Source: JAVBNW01 sp031551255 (lineage in GTDB: Bacteria > Bacillota > Clostridia > Christensenellales > UBA1750). Taken from it: a DNA stretch of 56,770 nt. Below the pieces are notes generated by a model. It had not been told where the DNA came from, searched no databases, and worked only from the letters and a program-made list of their open reading frames with translations. Positions within the stretch are counted from its first letter, which is position 1; the number at the start of each line of letters is the position of its first letter. This document shows, one piece after another, positions 25,153-33,574 of this stretch. The position numbers were made by a program, and so were the translations under genes. The stretch spans positions 1-56,770 of the forward strand of contig JAVBNW010000013.1 of assembly GCA_031551255.1 (NCBI GenBank). The letters are read 5' to 3'.

Positions 25153-25767
25153 TCACAACAAATGCGCGGTGCTATTCAGGAATTGGACGGATGCCCGCGA
25201 TCGATCGGCCTTGAGCAGATGCAGCCCCGTATCGTATGATTGAAAGGATATGTCCTGCGCGATCGACAGCTTTAAAAGGCATCGAAGCATCATGTCGATC
25301 ATGGCGCCGTGCGATACGAGCATGATGCGCCGGTGCGCATATTCCCCGTCATATTCAAGAAAAAATCCCGACAAAAACTTCTCCGCGCGAAACCGAAACT
25401 CGAGTTGCGACTCGCCGGTTACGCATATCGGCTCGTGCGGCATCAGCGGCACTTTGGGCTTGGGATACTTCGCATCGGCCTCTTCATACTTCATGCCGGC
25501 GATCAGGCCGGAATCGAGCTCCATCAGCGCATCGCAATGGCGAACCTGCAGCCCGATTCGGTCGCCGACGATGCGCGCGGTTTCGGCGGCCCTCTTTAAG
25601 GAGCTGGCGAGGATGCAATCGGGGGTGTGGTACGCCGCCAGCCATGCGGCGAGCTTTCGCGCCTGCTCCCGCCCCAGATCCGTCAAGGGCAGGTCGGCCC
25701 GGCCTTCGTAGCGACGTTCGATATCGCCCACCGATTGCCCGTGCCTGGCGATCAGCATTTCGATCAC
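25153..25767 (-). CDS. Histidine phosphatase family protein (204 aa)
   Basis: Phosphoglycerate-mutase-like phosphatase. The phospho-accepting RHG is residues 8-10 (MLIARHGQSVGDIERRYEG); LTDLGREQARKLAAWL, SSLKRAAETARIVGDRIG with the second Arg, the acid residue in LMELDSGLIAGM, and the second catalytic His in MLVSHGAMIDMML are all present. Likely a small-molecule phosphatase; substrate unknown. The start is GTG 25767, six bases after AGGAGGGG. It precedes the broken small gene at 24912-25139, with which it presumably formed an operon. Confidence 0.9.
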   Translation of the reverse strand: MIEMLIARHGQSVGDIERRYEGRADLPLTDLGREQARKLAAWLAAYHTPDCILASSLKRAAETARIVGDRIGLQVRHCDALMELDSGLIAGMKYEEADAKYPKPKVPLMPHEPICVTGESQLEFRFRAEKFLSGFFLEYDGEYAHRRIMLVSHGAMIDMMLRCLLKLSIAQDISFQSYDTGLHLLKADRSRASVQFLNSTAHLL

Positions 25768-25914
25768 TGCAAACCCCTCCTAAGAATACATGCTGTTCAC
25801 CAATTGATGCGACCGCATGTACACGAATTGCCTCGGGTATGGCAAAGGCATAGGTCATGAGGGAACTCGTACAGGAGCATAATTGCCGGGACAGCGCCGC
25901 AGTTTATTTGCGTA

Positions 25915-26184
25915 TCATTCCATAACGAAGCCCTCGCCGACGGTATTCCTGCCTTCTTTTATTTCAAAAAGCGTTCCATTCGTCAGTTTTGAATAATCGG
26001 CCCCTGTGTATAGCGGATTTATGTTACAAATAATGTGTTCGCCAAACCGCGATTTTACAAGATTATCAAATTGAACGCCCAAATATTCATCTGTTCCTTT
26101 TATGTGCAAATGCGGCCTATACGCCGCGCCATGCGGCGTATCCTTTCTCGTTCCATCTTTATGAAACCAAACCTCAGCCCGCAT
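25915..26184 (-). CDS. Stand-alone EF-Tu domain-III-like protein (89 aa)
   Basis: The sequence tracks the third (beta-barrel) domain of elongation factor Tu: an opening strand AEVWFHKDGTRKDTPH, then GAAYRPHLHIKGTDEYLGV at the place of EF-Tu's NYRPQFYFRTTD block, and the end LFEIKEGRNTVGEGFV at the place of RFAIREGGRTVGAGVV. There is no GTPase domain and no room for domain II. The start is firm: GGGAGG lies 5 bases before the ATG, and length is that of a complete small protein. EF-Tu domain III contacts tRNA T-arm and EF-Ts, so a role around translation is conceivable but unproven. The gene stands alone between a phosphatase and a lipoprotein gene. Confidence 0.7.
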   Translation of the reverse strand: MRAEVWFHKDGTRKDTPHGAAYRPHLHIKGTDEYLGVQFDNLVKSRFGEHIICNINPLYTGADYSKLTNGTLFEIKEGRNTVGEGFVME

Positions 26185-26312
26185 TTTAGCCTCCCGCTGT
26201 CAGGAATAAATTTGCTGTCATTTCCATTATACCTTCCAAAAAACCAAAAGCAAGCGGAGCGCCGCTTCGCCCACGCCCCGCAAAATCTCATAACTCCTGC
26301 CATGCCGCGCCT

Positions 26313-26882
26313 TTATTCGGCGACCGACAAAATCTCCATCGCGCCGAGCGTGGGCACCATCAGTTCGTCGAACAGCTCGCATTCCGGCGTCCCCAGCACA
26401 TACGGGTTGTCGTTCGAGCCCGCGTAGCCTACCACGTACTCACCCGCGCGGCCGATTTCGTTCACCGGCGTATCGGTAATCCTGCCGTCCTGCGCATCCC
26501 ACAGGCTGGCCTTTACCACATAGAAAAAGCCGATGTTCGATTCTTGCTTAAGCTCGATGCCCTCGGGCACGAAGGCAATGGCATAAAAGCCCTCCACATC
26601 GGGGCTGTCGGCCAGCAATTCGGAAAGCTCGGTGTTCTTCTCCCACGCCTTGGGTACATTCACCTTAACCGATTGCCCCGCAAGCTCCCACACCACGGTT
26701 TCCGCGCCGGGGGCAATGCCCTTGGGCGTGGGAGTCGGCTCGGCGGAGGCGGAAGGCCCGGGCGAATCCGTAGCCGTAATCAGCGTCGCGGGCGCGCTGG
26801 GGGAAGGCAGCAGTTTCGTCGCGTCGCATCCCGCCGCGGCTAGCAACAGCGCCAGCAATAGCAATATCGCAATTCGTTTCAT
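26313..26882 (-). CDS. Lipoprotein of unknown function (189 aa)
   Basis: Signal peptide with lipobox (MKRIAILLLLALLLAAAGC, Cys19), a Pro/Ser/Thr linker (about 25-55), then a compact domain (about 60-189) with beta-strand-rich segments (ETVVWELAGQSVKVNVPKAW, VEGFYAIAFVPEGIELK). Surface anchored. Function unknown; its mature part loosely resembles the small lipoprotein at 19697 in overall layout. The start at 26882 follows AGAGGT by nine bases; upstream in-frame codons add an implausible Arg-rich leader. Divergent from the ABC exporter operon. Confidence 0.75.
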   Translation of the reverse strand: MKRIAILLLLALLLAAAGCDATKLLPSPSAPATLITATDSPGPSASAEPTPTPKGIAPGAETVVWELAGQSVKVNVPKAWEKNTELSELLADSPDVEGFYAIAFVPEGIELKQESNIGFFYVVKASLWDAQDGRITDTPVNEIGRAGEYVVGYAGSNDNPYVLGTPECELFDELMVPTLGAMEILSVAE

Positions 26883-26983
26883 ACTGTCCATACCTCTTTC
26901 CGGATTCCTGCGCAAACCGGGTGCGCGGCATCCCTTTTTTAGACGACCCACAGGCCCCATTGTTTCCACAGCAAAGATAAGAC

Positions 26984-27012
26984 TTGCATATTATGCAGCT
27001 TTATAGTATAGT
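26984..27012 (+). promoter_or_regulatory. Promoter of the ABC-2 exporter operon
   Basis: TTGCAT (26984-26989), a 17-base spacer, and TATAGT (27007-27012), about 50 bases before the first permease gene. Confidence 0.65.
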
Positions 27013-27030
27013 CCTATATAGTATTTTAAA

Positions 27031-27042
27031 TATCGTTCGATA
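27031..27042. promoter_or_regulatory. Perfect 12-bp palindrome downstream of the promoter
   Basis: TATCGTTCGATA is a perfect dyad 19 bases past the -10 box, a position suited to a repressor operator. No regulator gene adjoins it. Confidence 0.35.
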
Positions 27043-27063
27043 CTGAGAGGCAGGGTGAGCGGT

Positions 27064-27852
27064 ATGTCTGCATTCTGGGCATTGACGCGCAAGGCGAGTC
27101 GGCGCATGTCGATCTACTCGGCCAATGTCGTCTCCTACTGCATCAGCGGGGTCATTATGCTGGTCATCCAAGTCTCCATTTGGAACGCGCTGTATGCGCA
27201 CGGCGCGCGGCCCGAGGCCACATATGCGGAGACGATCACCTATGTAGTGCTGGTGAACACCGTGCTTCAGGTGTTCGATATCAAGATCGGCGCGCCCATC
27301 GGCCGATCGGTATACGACGGCACGATCGGCGAGGATATGTTGCGCCCCGTCAATCTGCAAATCTTTCACATCGCGCAGCAACTGGGCGGCACGTTGTTCA
27401 ACGCCTTCGCCTACTCGCTTCCGCTGCTGCTCGTGGGCGTCATCTTTTACGGCATATTGCCGCCCGCAGGCACGGCGTACTTCGGCGCATTTTTGCTATC
27501 GGGCATTCTGGGGCGCATCATCGCCGGTTTGGTGAACTTGATCATCGGCTATTCGGCGTTCTGGCTTATGAACAATTGGTTCATGGTTTATTTTGAGCGG
27601 GCGCTGATGATGCTCTTCGGCGGCCTTCTCGTGCCGCTGTGGTTCTATCCGAGCTGGCTCGCGTCGGCGGCCGCTTACCTACCGTTTCGGTACGTCAACT
27701 ACGCCGCGCTGGAACTGTACCTGGGGCGAATCCCTTTGGATGGGCCGCCCGCCGTTCTCGCGGCGCAGCTTAGCTGGGTCTTGGTCTTGCTGTGTGCCGA
27801 GAGGCTGATCTGGGTAAGGGCGCAAAAGAAGATCACTGTGCAGGGAGGGTAG
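27064..27852 (+). CDS. ABC-2 family permease (DUF990 type), subunit 1 (262 aa)
   Basis: Six predicted membrane helices (among them VVSYCISGVIMLVIQVSIW, FAYSLPLLLVGVIFYGILP, IIAGLVNLIIGYSAFWLMNN) and the family's conserved DGTIGEDMLRPVN cytosolic loop. The protein belongs with the ABC-2 permeases once named DUF990, found as pairs plus one ATPase; a characterised relative exports viologens, but substrates vary. The start at 27064 is preceded by AGGG about 10 bases away. It leads a three-gene operon and is 5 bases from subunit 2. Confidence 0.85.
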   Translation: MSAFWALTRKASRRMSIYSANVVSYCISGVIMLVIQVSIWNALYAHGARPEATYAETITYVVLVNTVLQVFDIKIGAPIGRSVYDGTIGEDMLRPVNLQIFHIAQQLGGTLFNAFAYSLPLLLVGVIFYGILPPAGTAYFGAFLLSGILGRIIAGLVNLIIGYSAFWLMNNWFMVYFERALMMLFGGLLVPLWFYPSWLASAAAYLPFRYVNYAALELYLGRIPLDGPPAVLAAQLSWVLVLLCAERLIWVRAQKKITVQGG

Positions 27853-27857
27853 GCGCA

Positions 27858-28658
27858 ATGTTTTATGTTTCGCTCTTTAGCAAATTCGTAAAGGTTCGGT
27901 GGCGCGCCCAAATGGAGTACCCCGCGCCGTTCCTGATGGGCGTCTTTGCGCAATGGGTCGGCTACGGAGCACAGTACGCCGCGATGTGGCTGATGGTAAC
28001 CACCTTTGGCACGATGGCTGGGTGGAAGCCCATGGAGGTGATGTTTCTCTACGCTATGAACATCCTTTCCTACGCACTGGCCGCTTCGCTTATGCTCAAC
28101 GTATGCAACACCCTGCCCGAGGCCGCCAGGAGCGGCGGCTTTGACGATATCCTGCTCAAGCCCGTCAACTCCCTTATCTATTCCCTATCTACGAACATCA
28201 GCACCAGCTATGCGTCCCACATCGCGCTTTCCATCGCCGTCATGGCCGCAAGCCTTCATGGGCTGGGCATCGCGATGGCGCCCGCGAAAATTCTATGGCT
28301 GGCGGTTTCCGTGGCGGGCTCGGCGATGATCCACCTGTCCGCGATGATTCTGACGGCCGCCCCGTCGCTCGTGTTCATCGGCAGCAAGGGCTGGAGCTTT
28401 CTATACTGGGATATGGAGGAGTTCATTCACTACCCCGTTTCCATTTATGGCAGGCCATTGCAAATTCTTTTGACGTTCATCCTGCCGTATGCGTTCATCG
28501 CGTTTTATCCCGCGCAATTCTTTTTATCCATCGACGATACCTTAATGTTTCCGGCGTTTTTTCAATTTCTATCGCCGGTTGTCGGCCTATGCATGCTCGG
28601 CATTGCCGCGCTTGTATGGCATAGATGCGTAAACCGGTATGAGAGCACCGGATCGTAG
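27858..28658 (+). CDS. ABC-2 family permease (DUF990 type), subunit 2 (266 aa)
   Basis: Partner of the preceding permease: six membrane helices, with the matching cytosolic loop SGGFDDILLKPVNSLIYSL (the counterpart of DMLRPVN in subunit 1) and the C-terminal helix pair LTFILPYAFIAFYPAQFFL / VGLCMLGIAALVWHRCVN. Only one such pair with one ATPase gene is present, so the exporter is presumably a heterodimer of permeases over an ATPase dimer. GGGAGGG precedes the ATG at 27858. An 11-base gap leads to the ATPase gene. Confidence 0.85.
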   Translation: MFYVSLFSKFVKVRWRAQMEYPAPFLMGVFAQWVGYGAQYAAMWLMVTTFGTMAGWKPMEVMFLYAMNILSYALAASLMLNVCNTLPEAARSGGFDDILLKPVNSLIYSLSTNISTSYASHIALSIAVMAASLHGLGIAMAPAKILWLAVSVAGSAMIHLSAMILTAAPSLVFIGSKGWSFLYWDMEEFIHYPVSIYGRPLQILLTFILPYAFIAFYPAQFFLSIDDTLMFPAFFQFLSPVVGLCMLGIAALVWHRCVNRYESTGS

Positions 28659-28669
28659 GGGGGATGATC

Positions 28670-29656
28670 ATGCCGCTGATTCAAGTAGAAGATGCCGTAA
28701 AGGAATTCCGCATCAAGAAGCGCGGAACGCAGCGCTTCCATACGCTGCGCGAGTTTTTCAGGCCCGAATACGAGATCAAACGCGCCGTGGACGGCATGTC
28801 GTTCGAAATAGAGCGCGGCGAGCTCGTCGGCTACATCGGCCCCAACGGGGCCGGTAAATCCACGACACTCAAAATGCTGACGGGCATTTTGGTACCCACG
28901 CGCGGCAAAGTGCTGGTAGAGGGCTACGAGCCCTGCAAAAATCGCCGCAAAAACGCGCTGCGCATGGGCGCAGTATTTGGGCAGCGCTCGCAGCTGCTAT
29001 GGGATCTGCCCGTTTCCGATACGTTGGAGCTATATCAAAAAATGTATAGGATCGACGAAGAGCGCTATCGCCGGAACGCAAGCCGCTATATCGAAATGCT
29101 CGAAATAGGCGGTTTCATCAAGCAACCCGCGCGGCAGCTGAGCCTTGGCCAGAAAATGCGGGCCAACCTGGCGCTCGCGCTGCTTCATGATCCGGACATA
29201 TTGTATTTAGACGAGCCCACCATCGGGCTGGACGTGGTTGCAAAAGACCAAGTGCGCAAGTTTATACGCGAAGTGAACCGCGAACGGCAAACTACCGTAA
29301 TCTTGACGACGCACGACATGATGGACATCGAGCAAATCTGCGATCGGTTGATCCTGATCGATGGTGGAAAGAAGTTGTTCGACGGAACGCTCGACGCGTT
29401 TGTTGCGCAAAACTCCAACGGATACGTCGTCAGGGCGGTATTTGTGCGCGAAGGCATCCGCATTAGCGATCCTCGCCTAGAAGAAATTTCGCGAAACGGC
29501 GTGGAAATATGCTTTCGCGTCGGCGCGCAGGGCCTGCCTCCCGGAGAAGCCATCACATGGCTGGCCAGGGAGTATCCCCTGATCGACGTCGGCATACGCC
29601 AAACGCCCATCGAGGACATCGTCAAGGCGGTTTACCAGCGAAAGGTCACGCTCTGA
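28670..29656 (+). CDS. ABC exporter ATPase subunit (328 aa)
   Basis: Nucleotide-binding subunit of the ABC-2 exporter. Walker A GPNGAGKST, Q-loop GQRSQLLWDLPV, a signature written LSLGQKMRANLALAL (LSLGQ instead of LSGGQ, as is usual in this subfamily), Walker B ILYLDEPTIGLD, and the H-loop THDMMDIEQI are all present. A C-terminal extension (about 235-328) follows the standard domain, as in drug/viologen-type exporters. The start at 28670 lies six bases after a G-run; the ATG at 28664 directly abuts it. Confidence 0.92.
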   Translation: MPLIQVEDAVKEFRIKKRGTQRFHTLREFFRPEYEIKRAVDGMSFEIERGELVGYIGPNGAGKSTTLKMLTGILVPTRGKVLVEGYEPCKNRRKNALRMGAVFGQRSQLLWDLPVSDTLELYQKMYRIDEERYRRNASRYIEMLEIGGFIKQPARQLSLGQKMRANLALALLHDPDILYLDEPTIGLDVVAKDQVRKFIREVNRERQTTVILTTHDMMDIEQICDRLILIDGGKKLFDGTLDAFVAQNSNGYVVRAVFVREGIRISDPRLEEISRNGVEICFRVGAQGLPPGEAITWLAREYPLIDVGIRQTPIEDIVKAVYQRKVTL

Positions 29657-30157
29657 TCAGGCGATAAGATATTTTATGTAGATTCCGTTTCCGTTTTTGT
29701 CGTCATATTCGCCGGTGAAGGAGTAGCCAACGGCTGCCCAAAAAGGCACGCCTGTTGTAGCGTCGGCCGTCAAGTATATTTTGTTCGCTCCGTTTTGCCC
29801 GAGTACTTCTTCGGCAAAGCGGCACATAGCCTTGGCGTAACCTTTCCTTCTGTGCGCAGGAACGATGCAAAACTCTCTGATAAACCCCCATCCGGGCCGC
29901 TTGCACATGGGATTGTCGGGAGTGTCGATTTGAAACAGCGCAAAGCCGATAAAGGCATTGTCTTGAACGCATAAGTACAGCCACTCTTTATACTTTTGCG
30001 TCTCCTCGCCTATGATATCGACGATTCTCGGCAAGATGTGCTTGGGGATGTTGTCTTTGGGATGGTCGGCGAACAATTCATCGAAATAATCGGAAAAAAG
30101 CTGTGCGAACGCTTCGCGGTGTTCCGCTTGTTCACGGCTATATATCACAAAATGCAT
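29657..30157 (-). CDS. GNAT-family N-acetyltransferase (166 aa)
   Basis: Acetyl-CoA-dependent transferase fold. The diagnostic block is REFCIVPAHRRKGYAKAMCRF (the R-x-x-G-x-A pyrophosphate loop), flanked by strand ALFQIDTPDN and the C-terminal NKIYLTADATTGVPFWAAVGY. Substrate unknown. Its ATG shares one base with the stop of the upstream GyrI-like gene (TGATG), so the two are translationally coupled. Converges with the ABC ATPase gene with no gap, the two stop codons abutting at 29656/29657. Confidence 0.85.
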   Translation of the reverse strand: MHFVIYSREQAEHREAFAQLFSDYFDELFADHPKDNIPKHILPRIVDIIGEETQKYKEWLYLCVQDNAFIGFALFQIDTPDNPMCKRPGWGFIREFCIVPAHRRKGYAKAMCRFAEEVLGQNGANKIYLTADATTGVPFWAAVGYSFTGEYDDKNGNGIYIKYLIA

Positions 30158-30711
30158 CAGGCTTTTTCTACCGGCACATACAAATAGCTAAATTCGTGCG
30201 CGCGTTGTTCGGCATTGTAGTGGCCATAGTATTCAAATATCGGAAGCGCGGCGTCGCCGTAGCGATAGCCGAATGTGGGAGCGACTTGCTCGCCGATCCA
30301 CGCATACGGAGGAATGCCGCCCCTCCACGGCTCGCTGTCAAGCGCTTTGGCTGTTTTGTCACACATGGGTATGCGCATGTACAGCGCCGCAGGTACCCTT
30401 ACGATGTCGAAGACCTCCGGCTGCCGTTCCATACCTACAAGAAAGCCAAACATCACGCCGTTGGGGCGTTCCGGCGAAAGGTAGTTTACGCTCATGCAAA
30501 CCTCCCAATCGCCTTCGCGCTCGTTTACGGCCGAAGTGTTCAGCGTTTGAAAGTCGCGGATAATTCTCTCGACATTAGGCTCGCCGGTATTGTCGACCGC
30601 AAAGCCGATTTTGCCGCACCATATCGTGGCCGTCCACTCTAGCAAATCGACCGCTATGCCGTTGTAATCGAACGAATGGACGATCTTCTCCTGAGGGTGC
30701 TGTCTTTGCAT
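30157..30711 (-). CDS. GyrI-like/AraC effector-binding domain protein, probable (184 aa)
   Basis: The protein has the layout of a stand-alone GyrI-like small-molecule-binding domain: strand-helix pattern with GVMFGFLVGMERQPEVFDIV followed by RVPAALYMRIPM (the family's P-A-x-Y strand), a Trp-rich segment, an acidic Phe-Glu-Tyr block (PIFEYYGHYN) and the final strand FSYLYVPVEKA. No DNA-binding domain. The start is ATG 30711, eight bases after AAAGGTGG; GTG 30723 overlaps that site. Coupled to the GNAT gene. Assignment is by pattern, not by strong motif. Confidence 0.5.
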   Translation of the reverse strand: MQRQHPQEKIVHSFDYNGIAVDLLEWTATIWCGKIGFAVDNTGEPNVERIIRDFQTLNTSAVNEREGDWEVCMSVNYLSPERPNGVMFGFLVGMERQPEVFDIVRVPAALYMRIPMCDKTAKALDSEPWRGGIPPYAWIGEQVAPTFGYRYGDAALPIFEYYGHYNAEQRAHEFSYLYVPVEKA

Positions 30712-30751
30712 AGATTCTTCCACCTTTCCGCCTATCCCTCAGCGGTACATA

Positions 30752-30783
30752 AGGCAAGGGGCGCAACATCGCGCCCCTTGCCT
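30752..30783 (-). terminator. Strong hairpin after potD
   Basis: Perfect 13-bp GC-rich stem AGGCAAGGGGCGC / GCGCCCCTTGCCT, loop of 6, between potD and the GyrI-like gene. It lies 15 bases past the potD stop and can end the pot operon; the T-run is weak. Confidence 0.7.
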
Positions 30784-30797
30784 ACTCCTTGCCCAAG

Positions 30798-31847
30798 CTA
30801 TTTTAGGTTCATGTACTCCGTCCAAATCTCGTCGTACACCGGCGTCATCTCGCCGACATCCATCATAAACTCGGTTTCGCCCAAGATCTCCTTGGGGATG
30901 TACAACGCGTGGTTGTTTAAGTATTCCTCCGACAAGAAGTCCTTCGCGGGCGCCACGCAGTTCATATACAGCTCGTATTCGCTGATGAACGCCGAGCGCT
31001 CCGGATCGAGGATGTATTCGATAAACTTATACGCGTTGTCCGCATTGGGGGCGTTGACCGGCACGACCACCGAGTCGATGCCGTAGCCCATGCCCTCCTC
31101 GGGGTAGACGACCTTCAGCTCGGGCCTTGCGGCGAGCGCCATGACGATCTGCGGCGTGAACATATAGCCCACGGAGGTTTCACCGGAAATCATGCGGTCG
31201 TGCGGTAGATCGTAGTCGAGCACGCGCACGTTGGGCTTAAGCTCCATAAGCTTGGCGCGGGCCTGCTCAAGCTCGGCCGGGTCGGTGGAATTAAGCGAGT
31301 ACCCCAGGGATTTGAGCGTCATGCCGATCACGTTGCGGCGGTCGTCCATGAGCACGATGGAATCCTTAAGTTCCGGGTTCCAAAGGTCTTTATAGCCCTT
31401 GATTTCAAACGTTACGATGTTAGGATCGTATACGATCAGCGGCGTGCCGGCCGCGTAAGGAATCGTGTAGAGGTTGTTTGGATCGTAGTAGTGAGATTGA
31501 AAGAAAGGGTCGATGTTTGCGTAGTTGGAGATCTTGGATTTATCCAGCTCCTTCAAAAGGCCCTGCTTGCGGGCTATATCCAGGATGTAGTCCGACGCGA
31601 GCACAATGTCGTACTCGCCGCCCTTAACGGCTTCCAGTTTCATCAGCATTTCTTCGTTGGATTCAAAGCCGGTGAAGTTGATCTTGATGCCGGTTTCGGC
31701 GGTGAAGGAATCTTGAATCTCCTGCGGAAAGTAGTCGGCCCAGGTGAAGATGTTGAGCACCTTCTGCTCTTGTTGGCAGCCCGAAGCCAGCGGGACGGCG
31801 GCGATCACCAACGCCAGAAGCACGATGGACAGGATCTTTCTTTTCAA
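30798..31847 (-). CDS. potD: Spermidine/putrescine-binding lipoprotein (349 aa)
   Basis: Solute-binding component of the polyamine ABC importer. Lipobox signal peptide (VIAAVPLASGC, Cys24), then the periplasmic-binding fold starting VLNIFTWADYFPQEIQDSF, with ligand-region residues in the blocks EYDIVLASDYI, YYDPNNLYTIPYAAGTPLIV, and EEGMGYGIDSVVVPVNAPN. Length is normal. In Gram-positives the protein is tethered to the outer membrane face. Last gene of potABCD, 33 bases after potC. Homology alone does not decide between spermidine and putrescine. Confidence 0.95.
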   Translation of the reverse strand: MKRKILSIVLLALVIAAVPLASGCQQEQKVLNIFTWADYFPQEIQDSFTAETGIKINFTGFESNEEMLMKLEAVKGGEYDIVLASDYILDIARKQGLLKELDKSKISNYANIDPFFQSHYYDPNNLYTIPYAAGTPLIVYDPNIVTFEIKGYKDLWNPELKDSIVLMDDRRNVIGMTLKSLGYSLNSTDPAELEQARAKLMELKPNVRVLDYDLPHDRMISGETSVGYMFTPQIVMALAARPELKVVYPEEGMGYGIDSVVVPVNAPNADNAYKFIEYILDPERSAFISEYELYMNCVAPAKDFLSEEYLNNHALYIPKEILGETEFMMDVGEMTPVYDEIWTEYMNLK

Positions 31848-31880
31848 CGAACGTTCTCCTCCTTTTTCTCCGGGTAAAAG

Positions 31881-32690
31881 TTATGTTCCGGGCCGTTTCC
31901 GCCTTGCGGTTACGAGCCTGAATACCGCCACGCACAGGAATACGACGCCCAGCATGATCGTGCACAGCGCGTTGATCTGCGGCGTAACGCCCACCTTGAT
32001 CATCGAGTAAACCTTAATCGGCAGCGTGTTGAACGTTGCGCCGATCACGAAAAACGAAATGACCACGTCGTCCATGGACATCGCAAACGCGAGCAGGGAA
32101 CCGGACAGCACCGCCGGCGCGATGAGCGGCAGCGTGATATCTTTAAAAGCGCGCATCGGGCTCGCGCCCAAATCCATGCCTGCCTCGACGATGGCCTTGT
32201 CCAGCCCCGCCAGGCGGCTTTTGACGTTGATATAAATGTACGGAATGCAAAACGTGGTATGGGCGATCACCAACGTCAACATGCCAAAGCGCACGCCCAG
32301 CAGCGTAAAAAACGACATAAACGCCATGCCCAGCACGATTTCGGGCAGCATCAGCGGTATGGTGGACGCGCTCTCCAGCGCGCCGCGCGTACGGAAGTGC
32401 GCCTTGGCCATGCCCACCGCGCCCAAAGTGCCGACCACCGCGGCAATGCCGCAGGAGATCAGCGCGAGCACGAGCGAATTGCCGAAGGCCTCGATCATGG
32501 CGCGGTCGCGCAAAAGCTGCTGGTACCAGCGCAGCGAAAAGCCGTTCCACTGCGCAAACTTGCCGTCGTTAAACGAAAACATCACCATCATGACGATGGG
32601 CAGATACATCATAAGCAGTACGGCAGCCACAAACAGCGTACCGCCCGCGCGCGTGGGCTTGCGCACCGTTCCGACATCCCGCGCGCTCAT
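31881..32690 (-). CDS. potC: Polyamine ABC transporter permease PotC (269 aa)
   Basis: Six membrane helices and the permease EAA-type loop (DKAIVEAGMDLGASPMRAFK, then DITLPLIAPAVLSG) that docks on PotA. The start at 32690 overlaps the potB stop by four bases (ATGA), the normal arrangement for coupled permeases; a longer upstream frame reads through potB. It ends in a basic tail (TARRKRPGT). With PotB it forms the channel of the importer. Confidence 0.95.
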   Translation of the reverse strand: MSARDVGTVRKPTRAGGTLFVAAVLLMMYLPIVMMVMFSFNDGKFAQWNGFSLRWYQQLLRDRAMIEAFGNSLVLALISCGIAAVVGTLGAVGMAKAHFRTRGALESASTIPLMLPEIVLGMAFMSFFTLLGVRFGMLTLVIAHTTFCIPYIYINVKSRLAGLDKAIVEAGMDLGASPMRAFKDITLPLIAPAVLSGSLLAFAMSMDDVVISFFVIGATFNTLPIKVYSMIKVGVTPQINALCTIMLGVVFLCVAVFRLVTARRKRPGT

Positions 32691-33574
32691 AGCAGCCCCT
32701 CCAACGCATTGTCGCCCGACATCTTTCGGTAGATAAACAGAAAAAACATCGAAAGCGCCAGCATGGCCATCGAAAGCGCGGCCCCCAGCGGCCAGTTGCG
32801 CGCAACGGTCATCTCGCTCTTGATCAGGTCGCCCACCAGCATCGTCTTGCCGCCGCCCAGAATATCGCTGATAAAGTAAAGGCCGATAGACGGCACGAAT
32901 ACCAGCACGCAGCCCGCCATCACGCCGGGCATCGTCAGCGGCAGGATCATCGTGAAAAACGTTCGCGCGCGGCCCGCGCCCAAGTCGCGCGCCGCCTCGA
33001 TGACCGACCAATCCAGCTTTTCGACCGAGTTGTAAATGCCCAGAATCATAAACGGAATAAGCGCGTACACCATGCCCACCAGCACCGCCCCGTAGTTGTA
33101 CAGAAGCTTGAGCGGCTTATCCGTCAGGCCAATGGCCATGAACAGCGAGTTGAACACCCCCTGTGCGCCCAACAAAAACGTGATGCCGTAGATGCGTACG
33201 AGCGAGTTCGTCCAAAAGGGAACGATGAGCAAAAGTAGCACGATATCCCGCCGCTTAGGCGGCATCAGCGCGGTAAAGTAGGCGAAGGGATAGCCGATCA
33301 GCAGCGTGAGCAGCGTGGTGTGCAGTGCGATCTTGAGCGATTCTACAAATATGCTTCCGTACACGGGCGAGAGCATGTTCCGATAATTGTCAAGCGTGGG
33401 GTCGAACGTATAGCCCCAGGTCTCGCCGCGGGTCATCAGGCTCATAAACAGCACATACGCCAAGGGCAAAAGGGTAAAGACCACCGTCCAAACGTACAGC
33501 GGCCCCACCATCGGAGACATTCTGCCCCGCCGCGCGCGCCCTGGCGCGGGCGCCCCCCTACGCGCCATGGCCAT
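32687..33574 (-). CDS. potB: Polyamine ABC transporter permease PotB (295 aa)
   Basis: Six membrane helices, starting after a short basic N-terminus (RRGRMSPMVGPLYVWTVVFT), with the cytosolic docking loop WSVIEAARDLGAGRARTFFT. Start 33574 (ATG), with GGGTG about 8 bases upstream; GTG 33583 and ATG 33568 are also possible. All overlap the end of potA, so translation is coupled. The extra N-terminal Arg/Ala/Pro-rich stretch is longer than usual. Confidence 0.94.
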   Translation of the reverse strand: MAMARRGAPAPGRARRGRMSPMVGPLYVWTVVFTLLPLAYVLFMSLMTRGETWGYTFDPTLDNYRNMLSPVYGSIFVESLKIALHTTLLTLLIGYPFAYFTALMPPKRRDIVLLLLIVPFWTNSLVRIYGITFLLGAQGVFNSLFMAIGLTDKPLKLLYNYGAVLVGMVYALIPFMILGIYNSVEKLDWSVIEAARDLGAGRARTFFTMILPLTMPGVMAGCVLVFVPSIGLYFISDILGGGKTMLVGDLIKSEMTVARNWPLGAALSMAMLALSMFFLFIYRKMSGDNALEGLL

